Shown piece by piece: positions 12,378-24,845 of a DNA stretch of 64,000 bases. The stretch is taken from assembly GCA_950022655.1 (NCBI GenBank), contig OX465579.1:20524307-20588306 (forward strand). Direction: 5' to 3'. This DNA is from Alentia gelatinosa (taxonomy: Eukaryota; Annelida; Polychaeta; Phyllodocida; Polynoidae). The translations under genes were made by a program, and so were the position numbers. The notes beneath the pieces are model-generated. The model saw only the letters and a program-made list of their open reading frames with translations, ran no database searches and was not told the origin of the DNA. Position 1 is the stretch's first letter; each line of letters opens with the position of its first letter.

Positions 12378-15300
12378 CTTTGAAATGGGATTTACAGTTA
12401 GGATGTGTACTGTGAGTACTTGAATGCACTTAAGTTGGAGCGAAGTTCTGATTTCGTACCACACTCCCCAGCCATCTCTCTGCTCTCTTATATCTATGCT
12501 GGTGTTTTGCGGGCTTCCCACCTGATGATAATGACCACCGATTATGGCATTTAGCACCACCCACTGATTATTTGCCACTTTTGGTCAAATAATCGTCAGG
12601 TGGAAATGGAAATAAAAATGATTTCTGCCTCAAACAGTATGCAACATAGGCACCACCTAACGATCTTTTGGCTCATCGACATAATGTCCCAGGTACAATT
12701 AAGTGGTGGCAGAATGAAATTGGCCTAAAGCCAATAATCTGTGATAGTCAGTCATGAGGTAGAAACGGCCTATAGTCGCATGTCGCTGTCAGTCTCCCAC
12801 TGCGCATCGCTATAGTCCATATATTCCACTTTTACTCTGAGCTGTCACGACACATTAATAGAATCCTGATATCCAGGTCACCTGCCGAGATATTTTTGTC
12901 CTGAAATAGGCTTGTTATTCTTTTTAATTGTCTATTACAGTATTCTTCAAGGCGTTGTCTGACTATGGTAAAATGTCTTGCAGTTTCCTGGGCACAATTC
13001 GAGTGAACACAGAGGCACCCAATTTGCCCTTGATGCTTTTTGCGTGTGTGGTAATGGAATCACATCTTGTAGAAATATAACGATGTACAGCCACACAAAT
13101 GCCAAGGGAAGAGAATTGAACTTTAAGGTTTCAGTACAAAGCAATGAACTGGGATTTATGAAAGGCTGACACACAAATATATATATTAGATGGCCATACG
13201 CTGAGGTGAGGTAACTATAATTGTTGGTTGGGTCCCTCTTGGGGCCTCTTGGAAGCCACATGGCACAGCCCGAAGCCAGGCGGGTGCAGGCGGTGCCAGA
13301 GGCGAAGCCACTTTTAGGCGGGCCGTGACGGCCAAGCTCGGGACAGGATGCGCTTTGTGCTCGCCAACTTGGAATACAATCTCGGGTGAATCAAACATCC
13401 CATCTATTATTGATCTCCTGGTGTTAAAACTTGCATCGAGCAAGCGCGGGGGGCGGGTGGGTGGAGGTTCACCGCCCAAGGCAATGCCACGAATAGGGTT
13501 ACTTCTTATGAGAGAAGATGGGGGATGGCTAGCTACAAGTAAGCCGCTTTCTTATACAATAATCAATAGAATGGTAGCGCTGTTCTGCTAGGATAACAGA
13601 TGCTCCAATGGATTCTAAAATTCGCATGAAAAAGTATGCAGGATGGACGGGGATGGGGAGGGTGAACTGGGTTGGCAGATGAAGAAGGGAATGATATATA
13701 TACCCTGTATGCCAAGCTTTTTTTTATAAGCTCGAGAGCGCTGAGTGGTGTAGGCAAATTATGGCCTGCCTTAATTCACAGCGGGCTGTCTATGCATAAA
13801 CGGTGCTTTCAGACAATGAGCATATATCGTTTTAGGAGGGGAATTGTAGGTCTAATTTGAGGAGGCTTAGTTGGATGGTACAGGAACGAAATGAATCTAA
13901 GGCCCTGCACAGCGAAGCAGCTGTTCTGGTAATCGATATTGATTGGTAGTGCCTTTTTTTTAAAAAAGGATACGCCTCCTTCCCTTTACTTTCCCCTCGC
14001 TCTACTGCAGTGGCAAAAATCGAGCATTGATTAAGTATTTCATTAATTGTTCTTCTAGAATGGAAGAGTCTGGTAATCCATTTGGATCTGTATATCAGGC
14101 CGACGCAGTTTTAAAATCACTCCCGCACGTGAAGAAAATGAAATAGCAATTGTTGCGACGAGTCGACAGGCTGGCCCGAGTAGCAATTGCAAATAATTAC
14201 CACTCTGCACCATTAGAGGCTAGGAAATTGTAAAATTATTTCTAGTTGGAGTTTGGAGTCTCCATGGAAGCTTGGTTTTTTTAAAATGAGGCTGCGTCAT
14301 TTGTTAATGGACCTGATGGCAAAAGGGTTTGTCTTGCACGACATGCTTTGCCACGTGCCCCGAATTCCTACCGTTCGCTTTCAAACTTGGTGTTTTTCTC
14401 CGTCCAATCGAAATCCTAACTCATTACCAGGGCACTATTATGGGGCTGATCTATGTAGCGCCACAATAACTCTATTATTTCATGGCGGGCCGTTGCGCCG
14501 CCTAACAATTCCTCCCCTCTTGCAGGAAGACAACCTAGAATTACGATTAATGTCACCAGTTTTGCCGCCCAGCCGAGCTCTCGCGTTTTACTGTATTTTA
14601 TGGAGGTCTCAATAGGAAATGACTAATAGTAACCATCCATTTGTGTCAGTGGAGAGCACGGCCGATCGTTTTCCTCCATGCACCGATGGCTGTTTTCATG
14701 GTCTCCCGTGCTCCACTTCATCCTTGCACAATTATTTGCACAGGGCACCTCTCACACACCAACAGGCCTCATTCAATTTTGCAAATTTAGCCGAAAATTT
14801 CCATTTACTGCAGTTGCATCATAGCACCGCCATGAATATTTGAGGGGAGAGAGCGGGGAGGGGTGGATGGCGAATGGGGTGTCCGGAGACAAATTGCTTT
14901 TCTGCCCAACCACACAATGAGAAAAAAGAAAAGGGAAAAAAAGGTATTGATGGACTCAGCGTAGGACTAACGCAACCCCCAGCCGTCGATGTGCTAGTCG
15001 ATGGCTTCATCGCTGTGCATGCCTTTGCTGATGCATGTCCGAAAGAAGTCTCACTGAAGCCCAGTGAGGAAGCCTTTATGGGACGGCAGTATTGCTGTAG
15101 GCATGTGTTGTAGCTCCCTGCTTCATTTAGCAATCAAATATCACCTTCGGATAGAGTCGGTGGTAGGGGGGTGTAGAACACCATGCAGCTGAGTCAACCA
15201 TCATTCAATTATTGCACACATCCAAGTCCTGATTCTCTGTATAAACAAGCGACCTGTTGTCACGAATATTAGACCATGATGGAGTGGCTCAAGGTGTTCC

Positions 15301-17059
15301 ACTAGTTTGCAGACTTATTGACTGTAATGCCCTCACGTGATGTCCATTTTGAACACGCTCTTGTTTAGGTCGCCCGCGAAACACTTTACGGCGACTGAGA
15401 ATTGGAGGAACGATCTGTCTAGTTTGTCCTGAATCGACAGCTGTGTTGCCTCCTCGCCCTCCACACTAGGAGGGTGACTTTTCTATTTTCTGCCCGGACA
15501 GACTTGAGGGGATGACACGACGGACACCTATGCTACGACATGACAAATGCGGCTGATATTTGTGATGTTGAAAGACACGTCTGGTACACCTACTGCATGG
15601 CCGTCAGCAAAGGAGATGGTCCCATTAAGCATGAAAGATGAACCTGTGAATTGATAGATTATACCCTTAAAACACAATTGGAATAGTTAAACAGGCACCC
15701 AATTTAGGGATATGGTCTAATTATGAGGCTGGAGGGAAAGAATAAATTGTGTTTGGATAAAATGTTTATAAATTTAGAACTATCATCTAAATTAGGGACA
15801 GATGGGGTAATTCAGTTGTGGATATTATAATACTCCTTTCGTAGATGAAAATCTGGCACTAGAACCTCTATAGAAGACTATTTTGTCAACAGCCCAGGTA
15901 AAACATTTATGCATGTCGCATATAGGAGGTACTCTTTGAGTGGGCGATAATGCGGGCGATAATGTATCCTAGAATAGCTACTCCTCAAGTCACTTATTCA
16001 TTCTGTCGGTCGCCGTCCCTGCAGGTAACAGCTGCGATATTCATTAAAAAAAGGCCGTGTTTATAGCAGAATACAAATATTGTTGACAATAAACCGTTAA
16101 TTTCCGATGATTCATCGTAGACATGTGCGTTTATATATATGCAAATTAAGGACATGCATGACTGGCTCTCTATCTATATTGAATAAATTGCGTGCCAGCC
16201 ACGTTATTCTGAGAGGAAGATTAATAATTGTCTGCAGTGTGCACGGTGTGTTTAGGTCTCGTACACTCCACAACCTGCGAGTCAACAAAACAAGTTCCTC
16301 AAGTGACCGACTACAGCTTCAGGGTATTTTGCGCTTAGATGCTATTAGCTCAAACAAGCAAAGTTGTCCCTCGATAACCTGAGCCCCCAAGCGAATCAGG
16401 CCAGCCGCGGTTCCCCATTAGCCTAATGATGAAACAATGCCTGCCGAGTCCATCAAACGAAGGCGATTGACTTGGCCTAGATCAGGCGAACTAAGCACCC
16501 ACCTTTGTCCAGCCTTCACTCACACGTCCGTTTTGATTGGTGCAGCGGGGTGAACAGGAAAGAAGGCAACATTAGAAGAGAAAATTAGAGGAGCCTGCTA
16601 GCGGGATTGTGGTCTGGTCTTTTTGGTTTTGAGTGCGGCAGCTTGATAGTTACAGCGGAATAAGACCTGGGAAACCCACAGGGGGTGTACAGAATAGTGA
16701 ATGCAGGTGTATTGAAGGAAGGACGTATGTCAGGATGTCTCAGAGAAAGAATAATATGGTAGTCCTAGTAATGTCTATAATAGGGAAATGGAGATAGCTC
16801 GAGGGACTACATTGGAGGATAGTAGACCTAGAGGATGTATAAAGGAGGTGCAGATGGGCTGAATTAAGTTTATACAGTAGGGCAATTATCATCTAGATCT
16901 AGGGAATCTACAATGGTGGTACACAATGCACTGGTAGTAGTGCAGGGAGACGAGGGTTTAGACGCAAGAGCTTGTGAGGCAGAGGGGTTGGAGAGATATT
17001 GACAGCCACGGATTACGGCCATGGTTAGCATCTATGTAACAAGCCGGGCGTTATCTTCT

Positions 17060-17345
17060 ACCCTGATCGACAGGCGATGCAACGTGGGGTACGGGAGGGG
17101 GTGTGGGAGGTAGCTGGCGGCCGGGCTGACCGCGTCGGCGGCGGAAGCAGCAATCGCCCGTCCCAATCTGAGTAATATGGATCAGCCGGCGGGCCGCATC
17201 TGGCGCTGCAGGTCGACAGCGAGGTCACCGTCCGCGTCCGCCGAGTGGCGCTGCCTCTGTCACAAATGACTCCGCCATGCATGACAAATACGCGCAATTG
17301 GTGGCGCGCCCCGGCCCCCCTTTGTCTGCTACGGCGCTCCGACGT
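17060..17345. other. CpG-rich patch
   Basis: GC- and CpG-rich block with words such as GGCGGCCGGG, CCGCGTCGGCGGCGG and GTCCGCGTCCGCCG. It lies just upstream of the G-rich minisatellite. Neither strand shows a recognisable protein. A 79-residue minus-strand frame is Arg/Ser/Pro-rich as expected from composition. Confidence 0.4.
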
Positions 17346-17433
17346 GTCTACGGATGGAGGCGGGATGGGGGTGGTTTGGGGTCGGGGTTGGTTTGGGGTG
17401 TGAAGACGACTGGAGGGAGGGTGTCGGGGGAGG

Positions 17434-17735
17434 GGTAGTGGGGAGAGTTACTGGTGAAGGGTTGGGGATAGGGGGAGGAACTAGTTGGGGAGAGTTTCTG
17501 GTGAAGTGTTGGGGATTGGGGGGAGTTGGGGATTGGGGGGAGTGGTTGGAAAGAGTTTCTGGTGAAGTGTGGGTGTTTGGCATTGGTGGGTGGAGTAATT
17601 GGGGAGAGCTTCTGGTGAAGTGTGGGTGTTAGATATTGGGGGAGGGAGAAGCAGTTGGGGAGAGTTTCTGGCGAAGTAGGGGTTTTGGGCTATGGAGGAG
17701 GAGAAAGTAGTCGGGGTATAGATGTATGGGTGGAG
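17434..17735. repeat. G-rich minisatellite, units of about 50-57 bp
   Basis: Five to six head-to-tail units, each starting near AGTTGGGGAGAGTTTCTGG and followed by TGAAGTGTGGG or TTGGGGATTGGGGG. Unit starts are near 17437, 17484, 17543, 17597 and 17652, with a decayed sixth from 17708. Each unit has several GGGG runs on the + strand. The open frame across it is a repeat artefact. Confidence 0.85.
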
Positions 17736-18256
17736 GGGATTGGGGGAATGGATATTCGGGAAGAGCTTCTTTGTGGAAGAGATTGCCTGTTACCTTTTTC
17801 TCCGCTCCAAGTTTGTTATTCTACAAAAGGAGAGCCATGACCAGAAAGGGATGCCAGTTTCATTCTTACTCCTCCATGTAGTATCTAATACCTTTCTCGG
17901 ACAGCCCATCTCCCTAACACACATCCACACACCACTACTGCGGCACCTCTGACTAGGCTCTTCCTTCTCCGACTGACACCCGACCCTTTGCATGTCATAG
18001 GCGGATTACCCGCGAAGCCTGCTCCCCTTTCCCTTACGCCTCCCTCACACTGCCCGTTCGCAGCACTCCTAGCGGCGGTAGGGTTCACTGAGGGCAGGCG
18101 GGCGGCTGACATATTGAACAGAACATTGATCTTGCATCCTTATAGCTGCGCGCGCCTGCTCCCTGCCACCGTCTCGGACAAAGTGATCAGGCCGCCGGCC
18201 GGTCGGTTGGTCTGGTGCGTCGGCCACCCGTTCAGCTTATAGAAACCCCCGCCACC

Positions 18257-18297
18257 CCCTCCCTCCCTCCCTCCCTCCCTCCCTCCCTCCCTCCCCC
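18257..18297. repeat. (CCCT)n microsatellite
   Basis: About ten uninterrupted CCCT/CTCC tetranucleotides, pyrimidine on the + strand, preceded by CCCGCCACC. Confidence 0.95.
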
Positions 18298-18782
18298 TGT
18301 ACGTACAACCATCAGGACCAGGGGATCTTTATCGAGGCGCCCTTGCACAACTCTCACCGGCCCGTAACATATTTACCACACGGTCAGTGGTATGTCTATA
18401 GCTATAGATTTTGCCCTTATAAGATTGTGTGCAGGAGGGCAAGCCGATTGTACGGCCTACCAGGTATCCTCGCCACTATAAATACATAATAAAGCCCGGT
18501 GAATATAGACAGGGAGCGGCGGACGAGGCGAAATGCTGGACCTACGACTTGCGGGGAAAGGGTGAGATGTGTGTGTGGGGAGAGTCCAGGCAAGGATGAC
18601 TTCTAATTCCCCACGGTCCGCGACCTTTACGAAAGGCGGATGACTTTCGTTTGGTGCTTCCAACGCAGTAACCAATATGGCCTCTCTTAATTGGAAGCCA
18701 TGTTGGCCCTGGCAACGAGCCAAAAGTCGTGAATGGCACGAGCAAAGGGACACGTGACTCGGCCAGGTCAGGGTAACCCCTC

Positions 18783-18841
18783 GGGGGGCTGGTGGGTGGG
18801 GCTTCGCGGTGGGGAGGGTGCTAGGGGAGGGGGGGGGGGCG
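18783..18841. repeat. G-run tract
   Basis: Six or more runs of three or more G within 60 bp, including a run of ten or more before CGTAGCGG. Quadruplex-capable on the + (transcribed) strand. Confidence 0.7.
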
Positions 18842-20066
18842 TAGCGGCCGCGGCAGAATTCTTTGTGTGCGGGCAGAGTCTCTGGCTTCAGCTGACGCCA
18901 ACCTCAGGCTGGTGGAAGATCCACAGCCTCGGCTTTGATCTTGGTGGCATTGCCCAGGGTGGATCAAACCGGCGTTCACACTGTCCCCAGTACCCGTCCA
19001 TACCCCCCTTGTGTTACCCCAACCCCCTCCTCCCTTCAGCATCTCCCCACCACCACCGCTACCCGCCTTTACATTAGCATTGTTCCCTGCACTCCCCCCG
19101 ACTTAAAACCTCCAGGCTCCGCTCTCAAACAAAGGCCTCATCTCACTCCGATAGGCAATGTGATGAAAGTAGGATTTCCCCTCGAGGCATGGTTACGACA
19201 TTGCCAAATTTCCCGAAGTTTCCATCTTATTGCGTAGAATTTTAGTTCCTCAACGCCTCACTTTGATCTTTATGATAAGGCAGAGTTTAAGAGGGGAAGC
19301 TTTAGCTAATTGCTGGTTTGTACAAAGACAAAGGACCTTTGTGATTTTGGGGTAAAATAATTTCTTGGTCTCACGAAATCTTCAGTGCAAGTATTTACTA
19401 CCTACATTCAAGTCCGCAGGGATTCGCAATAAGTTCTTCAGGTTTGTACATATCAAGGAGGATTATAAACACAATATAAGCTGGTTTCGGATACAAGAGG
19501 ACATAATCTCCTCGGAATTGGCAATATTGTGTATGTATGAGCCTGCCCTAGATGATACAGGCCCATCATTGTTAAAAGAGGGGCAATGGTTGACCATTGT
19601 TTGAACACAATTATCTGTTATGTGACCCAACGGCCAATGCGTCTCTTGTGACAAAATGAATGACAATTATATGACTATATAAGTACAGCGGTTTTTGCCT
19701 TGCCGCTTCCTGTTTGCGGAACTAATCACCAGGTGGTCGTTCTTATATGTACGTGATCCTTATGAGTTCATAAACCACCTTTTTCTTCTGCTGATCATTA
19801 TGACAAATAACCTCTTTTTTTATCCTGAACGGGCGAAATAAAAGGCGCTTTAAACTGATAGTTACGAGTCACCCGAGATCTAATACCTCTCGTGAATAAC
19901 CACAGCCGTAGCAAAGAAACACCAAGAGGAAGAAAAAACTGTGAATAATGAACTTCAGTCAGGGCGAATTTCCTTTGTTCTGCTTTCATGTAGAGCCTAC
20001 CTTGTATATGTACTGGCCAGGTGTATGCTTTAAACGGCACATTGTCCTTCCTGAGGAGCAATACGT

Positions 20067-20080
20067 GTTGCCCTGGTAAC
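20067..20080. promoter_or_regulatory. RFX X-box match
   Basis: GTTGCCCTGGTAAC fits the RFX consensus GTNRCC-N(0-3)-RGYAAC on both half sites. It is one of at least eight such sites in the window. Binding is inferred. Confidence 0.5.
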
Positions 20081-20249
20081 AGGCCGCGGGCGTAGAGAGT
20101 GTCGGATAAATGACAGGTGTGCGCAGGCGTCTTCCTGCTAATCGATATGCCTATCTCAGGTGTTCGTCGCAGTTACACAGGTACAACGAGGTATTCAAGC
20201 TACTATACTACCTACCATACCGCCTTCATTGTCATCCTTTGAGTATTAT

Positions 20250-20515
20250 ATGGAAATATGGTTACTCTAGTTGAACGTCAAGAATATGCAATGTAAATGT
20301 TAATTCTTCCTATACAGAAGGCAAGGATATACTATTCTTGACAATTTTACCAAGTACTTTTGACGTTCAACTTAAGTCAGCCTGTTTTTGTATTATATAT
20401 ACTAAAATTGCCAAATCTGACCTTCTATCGATGTCTATTGATTGGCTGTATTCTGTACGTCAAAGTGTGAGATACATGGCGTTATACGTAGGAGATCTGG
20501 CCACAGGAATATGAT
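20250..20515. repeat. foldback repeat, family D copy 1
   Basis: The left arm (GTTACTCTAGTTGAACGTCAA, 20260-20280) and right arm (TTTTGACGTTCAACTTAAGTCAGCCTG) are inverted. The right half then continues with AAAATTGCC, ATTGATTGGCTGTA, a TACGTCA word and GTAGGAGAT.TGGCCAC. The same order is seen at 26489-26790 and 56635-56930. Non-coding, MITE-like. Confidence 0.8.
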
Positions 20516-21184
20516 GACGAAAACCTACTCTTTACCTGATCTTTTATCAATCATAGGAGCCTTTTCACACCAAAAAACACGTTACTCCTATGGATGTTTA
20601 TCTTCCTCAGTAATGAGAGAAAAATGCTCTGATTCAGTTTTGATCTTTGGTTTTTATTATCCTCACTTTTATACACATGACGGGAAGGCGGCCGACACTG
20701 AGCGGGTCAAAGTAAATGTGGATCATAGCGAGCTGCTCACGAGCTTCTCCTGACTGTGTCGACGTTTGCTAAGGGAAACGAGAGAGCAACCAAAATATTT
20801 ATCGGCAAACTGCGCGGCGAATTATATTGACAGACGGGAAAGTAAACACACGGCGACTTTAAGCTTGTATTCTCTGCGGGGTGGTACTAAAAATTCAAGA
20901 GGGCACCAGTGTCCTTTTTCCAGTCAGCTGTATCGATTCTGATCCATGGAAATCTGGGTCAAGGCTGAAGTGGCTGACTTTGTGGCGTCGGTCTGTCAGG
21001 ACTGTTTAAAATAAATTGACCCATAGCTGTCCAGCATGGAGGAGTCACAGGATGGGGTGATGACAGACACTACCTCAGTGTGGGCTTTTATTTGTTATCC
21101 ATCCAATACAAAGCGTCCATAGTAAACCTACAGGAAGTTTGTATAATGTACCAGTGTAGACTAAAAACAAATATGATTTTCATC

Positions 21185-21200
21185 TTTTTTTTTTTTTTTT
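21185..21200. repeat. poly-T run
   Basis: Uninterrupted run of about 16 T. The following AATAGAGCACAGCATTT has no retroposon hallmark I recognise. Confidence 0.9.
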
Positions 21201-23396
21201 AATAGAGCACAGCATTTATTTTCCAGTATACAGCATACAGTACATTGCATTATTTCTTTGTTGTCTTGTTCTCATATCTATCTGACTGTAAACTTGTAGC
21301 AGTCTCTTACACACATCTTTCGATGATTTTCATCTTTGATAGATGAGCGTGGGAACTTTTTAAAAAATAGAAATTAAAATGATTGGATTTTATCAACGCG
21401 TCTAGAACAGGCTGATCTTTACTTGTTGTGTTTATCCAGTCAGTGGGTTATTTTCTGTATCCTAGTCTGTACTGATCCAACCAACCAGTTCTATACCTGC
21501 AGTTCTATATCCTGTTAGGTCCAATTAGGCAGAAGTGAGTCATTATACCGATCTGTCACGGTCTACTGGGCACGCCTCTAAGACATTCTAAGAAATATTG
21601 TCCCACTGCATCTTTATAGGCCTAACCCACAGATAGTGAATTTCACTGCAAGCTTAATGTCTATACATTACCTAGATTAGGCGTAATATCTAAACGTGTC
21701 CCTCGTTCAGAAACCAATGGGCATTGGTTACATGCCATAGTTGACAAAGCCCTATATGGGTAGTAGTTCACCTGATGATCTTATTGCACTGTATTGAACA
21801 GTTGGGCCTCCAGACGTGCAATACAAGGTTAATTATTCCCGTAATTACGGGTTCAATGAACCTATCTTGTGCCTAGATGGTTGAGGTATTACGATAGGTC
21901 CGAGGCCATATGGGTGGCTCAGCGAGTAATAGGCCTTGGGTAAAGCCTTCATTCCCCGCCAGTCAAGCTGTATCGGCATACAAAGGTGCTGAAATGAGCC
22001 CTCTCCCTTTGGGGGCTACTCAAGTGGGCCATTGCGCCCCATGGTACCGAGCTCCTGCACCACTTTGCCTTTTGAGGATCAAAGCCCCAGGGATCCAGAA
22101 ATATGGCTTCCAAAGCATTGATCGCGACCCGGGTGAATTACACGGCCGAGAATTACGCCGCACTCACCCGAGCCTACTCACCCCCAAAACGCCAGGGTTC
22201 AGATCCAAGCATTATCACGGCACCCCCGTGCACTGGCCACGGCCGACCAGCCCCAAGTCCGGTCAGTAGATTGGTTCCCTGCCCAAATAAATAATAAGAC
22301 CGGTTGAGAGACATTCTGACTGACCTTGAATGTCAACCATTCAAAAGATAAAAATGGGGAAATGTTTCCCCAAGAGCTGACAGGTTTAGACAGCAGTACC
22401 ACTACCTCTCACCAGGTGTCCTACAAGAAGACATGTGTGCCAATTTCCCCACAGTGCATCTGACAAAATGGCAGAACCAACCTGGCCTAATATGTGTGTA
22501 CATAGGCCAGGCTTCGAGGCTATCTGGTCAGTGCCGGTTTCCTTCCCGGCCACCCTGGTCCCCCATCCCTCTCTGCATTTGTATGCAGCGGGGTAGCATT
22601 CCCCCATCTGTCGGCCGGAATCCGGATGAAATAACCCCTGTCATTTTTGGGGTGCACTATGATTCTGATGGAGCGGACACCATGGAGGGTCATATGGAAT
22701 CAGTATCAACGGTCGGCACAGAGGAAAAAAGTGCGTTTTAGTCGCGGCTTCCTCCTTTACTGCTTAAGAGTTGTTTCCACCTAGAAAGGCATAACTTTAA
22801 CCTCCTATGATCTCTCATTTCGGTAGGTCAGTTTGTAGATATATCCCCTACACAGCGATAGAATGCCTTCTTATTGATAGCAGGCAATGAAGTTCTATGA
22901 TAAGCAATGGTTGGATTGTTGGATTATTTACATTTATTATATATATACTGAACCTTTTTTTCACTTTTCGTCGAGCAATACCTGCAGATACCATGGCCTT
23001 CTATGATTGATATTGACAGAATTGCCTTGTAATAGTGTGAGCTAATAAGACATATCTCTACAGAAGCATTCCTAGTATGCCTCACCTTACACATCACTCT
23101 ATAGGATACTCTTTCTTGAGTTGCGACAGGTATTGATAAAGAAACCAATAACATTTTTATATAAAAACCCACCCCCTGTACTGTATCTGATTACACACAA
23201 ACAGAGGTCGCGCATAAACGTTGGTATGTTTTAATATAGAAATCAATAATACATTCCATGAAGATCTTCATGAATGACTATCTCTGAAGATAAACATCAA
23301 AAAAATCCAATAAGGCTGTCAGTAATGAAGTGTAGAAAGGGGAGCTGTACCTGACTCTGTGGCTTACCTGCATTCTCCTATTTTCTCATTTTGCAG

Positions 23397-23568
23397 CAGT
23401 TGATGCAGCAACAGGCGGCCATTATGGCGGCGGCCGCGCAGGGAGGTTACATCAACCCCATGGCCGCCTTGGCCGCCGCGCATGTGCAGCAGATGAACGC
23501 GCTGGGAACGCCTAACGGACTGGCCTCCACTACCATCACCCCAACCAGTACAGCTAACAGTATCTACG
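23397..23568 (+). CDS. CELF4: CELF3-6-type protein, exon B: Ala/Gln-rich linker
   Basis: This exon encodes [20 protein letters not shown] and then [21 protein letters not shown], ending TANSIY plus one base (phase 0 in, phase 1 out). The LMQQQAA...GGYxNPMAA signature is diagnostic for the linker of CELF3-6. The acceptor is a NAGNAG pair (CAGCAG, 23394-23399), so the exon can start at 23397 (extra Gln) or 23400 (LMQQQ directly, as in vertebrate relatives). The donor is ACG|GTAAGC. The linker is low-complexity and probably disordered. In CELF proteins this divergent region carries activation or repression activity. GC- and CpG-richness is markedly above the flanking intron, as expected for the alanine codons. 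Confidence 0.95.
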
Positions 23569-24719
23569 GTAAGCATCTCACCGAAAAGGACTCACAATCC
23601 TTACTGAAATGTCGCGTTTATTCAACAACAAAAAAGACAGCAATTTGCCGTTCAAGTTTACCATTCTAGTATCACTGTATGCTACAACATGACTTCTTTC
23701 GCCGCTAAATGGGTATTCTACAACTTTATTCTACCCTTAAAAGAAAGCATATCCCATACTGGAATGAAAACAATATGCAATGTACTTATTCGGTAAGTGA
23801 GGGATATATATTCGTAAGGAGTTTGGATCAGTATAAGAAGAACCTACTGAGCTTGATCGCTGGAAAATGGTTTTCTGATAGGCTAACCAGTATGGGTAAT
23901 GGTGGCTTTTTTAAGCATGAGTAAATCAGTTGCCAATAGTTTGGGGAAAGTAAGAATCTTTTCCTACTTAAGAAAGATATATTTGTGAGAAGACGGCAAC
24001 TTACATATGCACATATTATGTTTGTCTTTAGCTGGGATAGCCAGCCCTCAGGGTGTGCTCCTATCTGAGAGGATACCAGTTATAAACACTAAAGGTACAG
24101 AACATGGTTCCTATCCTAGTGCCACACCCGTACCAGTCACCCTTTTTGCATCTGTCTATCCATTACTTCTTCCTAGAGATCAAGTTTTTACTTATTTTCA
24201 CGTGTTTGTTTGGGATCTAGCCATCATTTTAGAGTGTATAGATTTTTGAATGATGCATTAAAAGTTCTCCTATTCAAAGGGAATCAAAAGAATTTATATC
24301 AGTAGTATGTGTATATGTATGTTCTGTGGAAAACTTTTTTCTGTGGATCACTGTCAGTGTTGAGACTGGACAATTTAACATTACTCACAATATCTGGGTT
24401 CCCTTCTTTTTCTCGTGTGCAGTGCTCTATGTTAGCAAGTGAAAGGACCAAGACAGCTCATTGAGCAAGGGCATTTCATGAATGAAGTACCAAACACAAC
24501 TACATTCTACTCCAGGAATACATGGCTACAATTTAATTAAAACAATGTCAGTTGTGCACTACCTGCTATAGGTCACTTTACTTTCTATGAGATATTCTCC
24601 CTTAAGAACTGGATTTTGTATACTGGTACATCTTTCTACACTGGACTGCCTTTGTTATGACTGTACCACGGTCCTGTTGCTTTTGCCTTGACCTTCCTCA
24701 CTCTCTTGTTCTGTGCCAG
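23569..24719 (+). other. CELF4: CELF intron with a possible cassette exon
   Basis: A phase 1 intron between the Ala/Gln linker exon and the next linker exon. The only item I can support inside it is the candidate 63-nt cassette exon at 24032-24094. The rest is AT-rich with no recognised repeat. The 3' end has a long pyrimidine-rich tract with TGTTCTGTG just before the acceptor. Confidence 0.85.
24032..24094 (+). CDS. CELF4: candidate alternative cassette exon of CELF (63 nt)
   Basis: A 63-nt stretch with a good acceptor (TTTGTCTTTAG) and a usable donor (AAAG|GTACAG). It is open in the required phase (1 in, 1 out) and would insert AGIASPQGVLLSERIPVINTK between SIY and the ATSAINGAPP segment. 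The GIASP start is reminiscent of the PPGIxxP segments that vertebrate CELF3-6 have at this point of the linker. A coding role is inferred. A chance AG...GT pair that happens to keep frame is the alternative, and the insert is less Pro/Ala-rich than its neighbours. RNA-seq junctions would settle it. Confidence 0.35.
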
Positions 24720-24845
24720 CAGCTACATCCGCCATTAACGGAGCGCCCCCTACCATGCTGTCGCCGACAATGACGTCATTTCCGGTGCCACAAGCCAACG
24801 GTCAGGGATCTGAAGTGTACCCTAACGGCGTCCCTCAATATCCAG
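24720..24845 (+). CDS. CELF4: CELF3-6-type protein, exon C: linker
   Basis: This exon encodes (A)ATSAINGAPPTMLSPTMTSF and PVPQANGQGSEVYPNGVPQYP, phase 1 at both ends. The PQANGQ...YPNGVxxYP pattern matches the CELF4 linker (QANGQP...ANGIHPYP in vertebrates). The acceptor is again NAGNAG: AG at 24718-24719 or 24721-24722, giving starts at 24720 or 24723 that differ by one Ala. The donor is CCAG|GTAAGT, the strongest in the gene. The exon is symmetric in phase and could be skipped without a frameshift. Confidence 0.95.

Larger units (their letters stand above)
5929..23396 (+). other. CELF4: large CELF intron (17.5 kb)
   Basis: The intron lies between the RRM2-end exon and the LMQQQ exon. Both borders are phase 0 and the protein sequence is continuous across them, so no constitutive exon is needed. 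It contains simple repeats, minisatellites, CpG-rich patches, one foldback repeat (20250-20515) and isolated motifs, listed separately. Large stretches such as 5.95-7.7, 10.3-12.1, 12.6-17.0 and 18.9-20.2 kb are unique-looking sequence with no gene I can support. The segments 14220-14870 and 12240-12600 have mixed composition with TAAT, TGACG and CACGTG words and could be conserved regulatory DNA, but only a cross-species alignment would show that. Confidence 0.85.

Noticed and set aside
14011..14071. Strong pyrimidine-rich acceptor (CTCTACTGCAG) followed by a GTAATC donor
   Set aside because: In the required phase 0 it hits TAA after seven codons, and 61 nt breaks frame. At most a poison exon, so not annotated.
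22190..22215. GGGTTCAGATCC, tRNA T-arm-like
   Set aside because: No acceptor stem, D-arm or anticodon arm can be placed around it.
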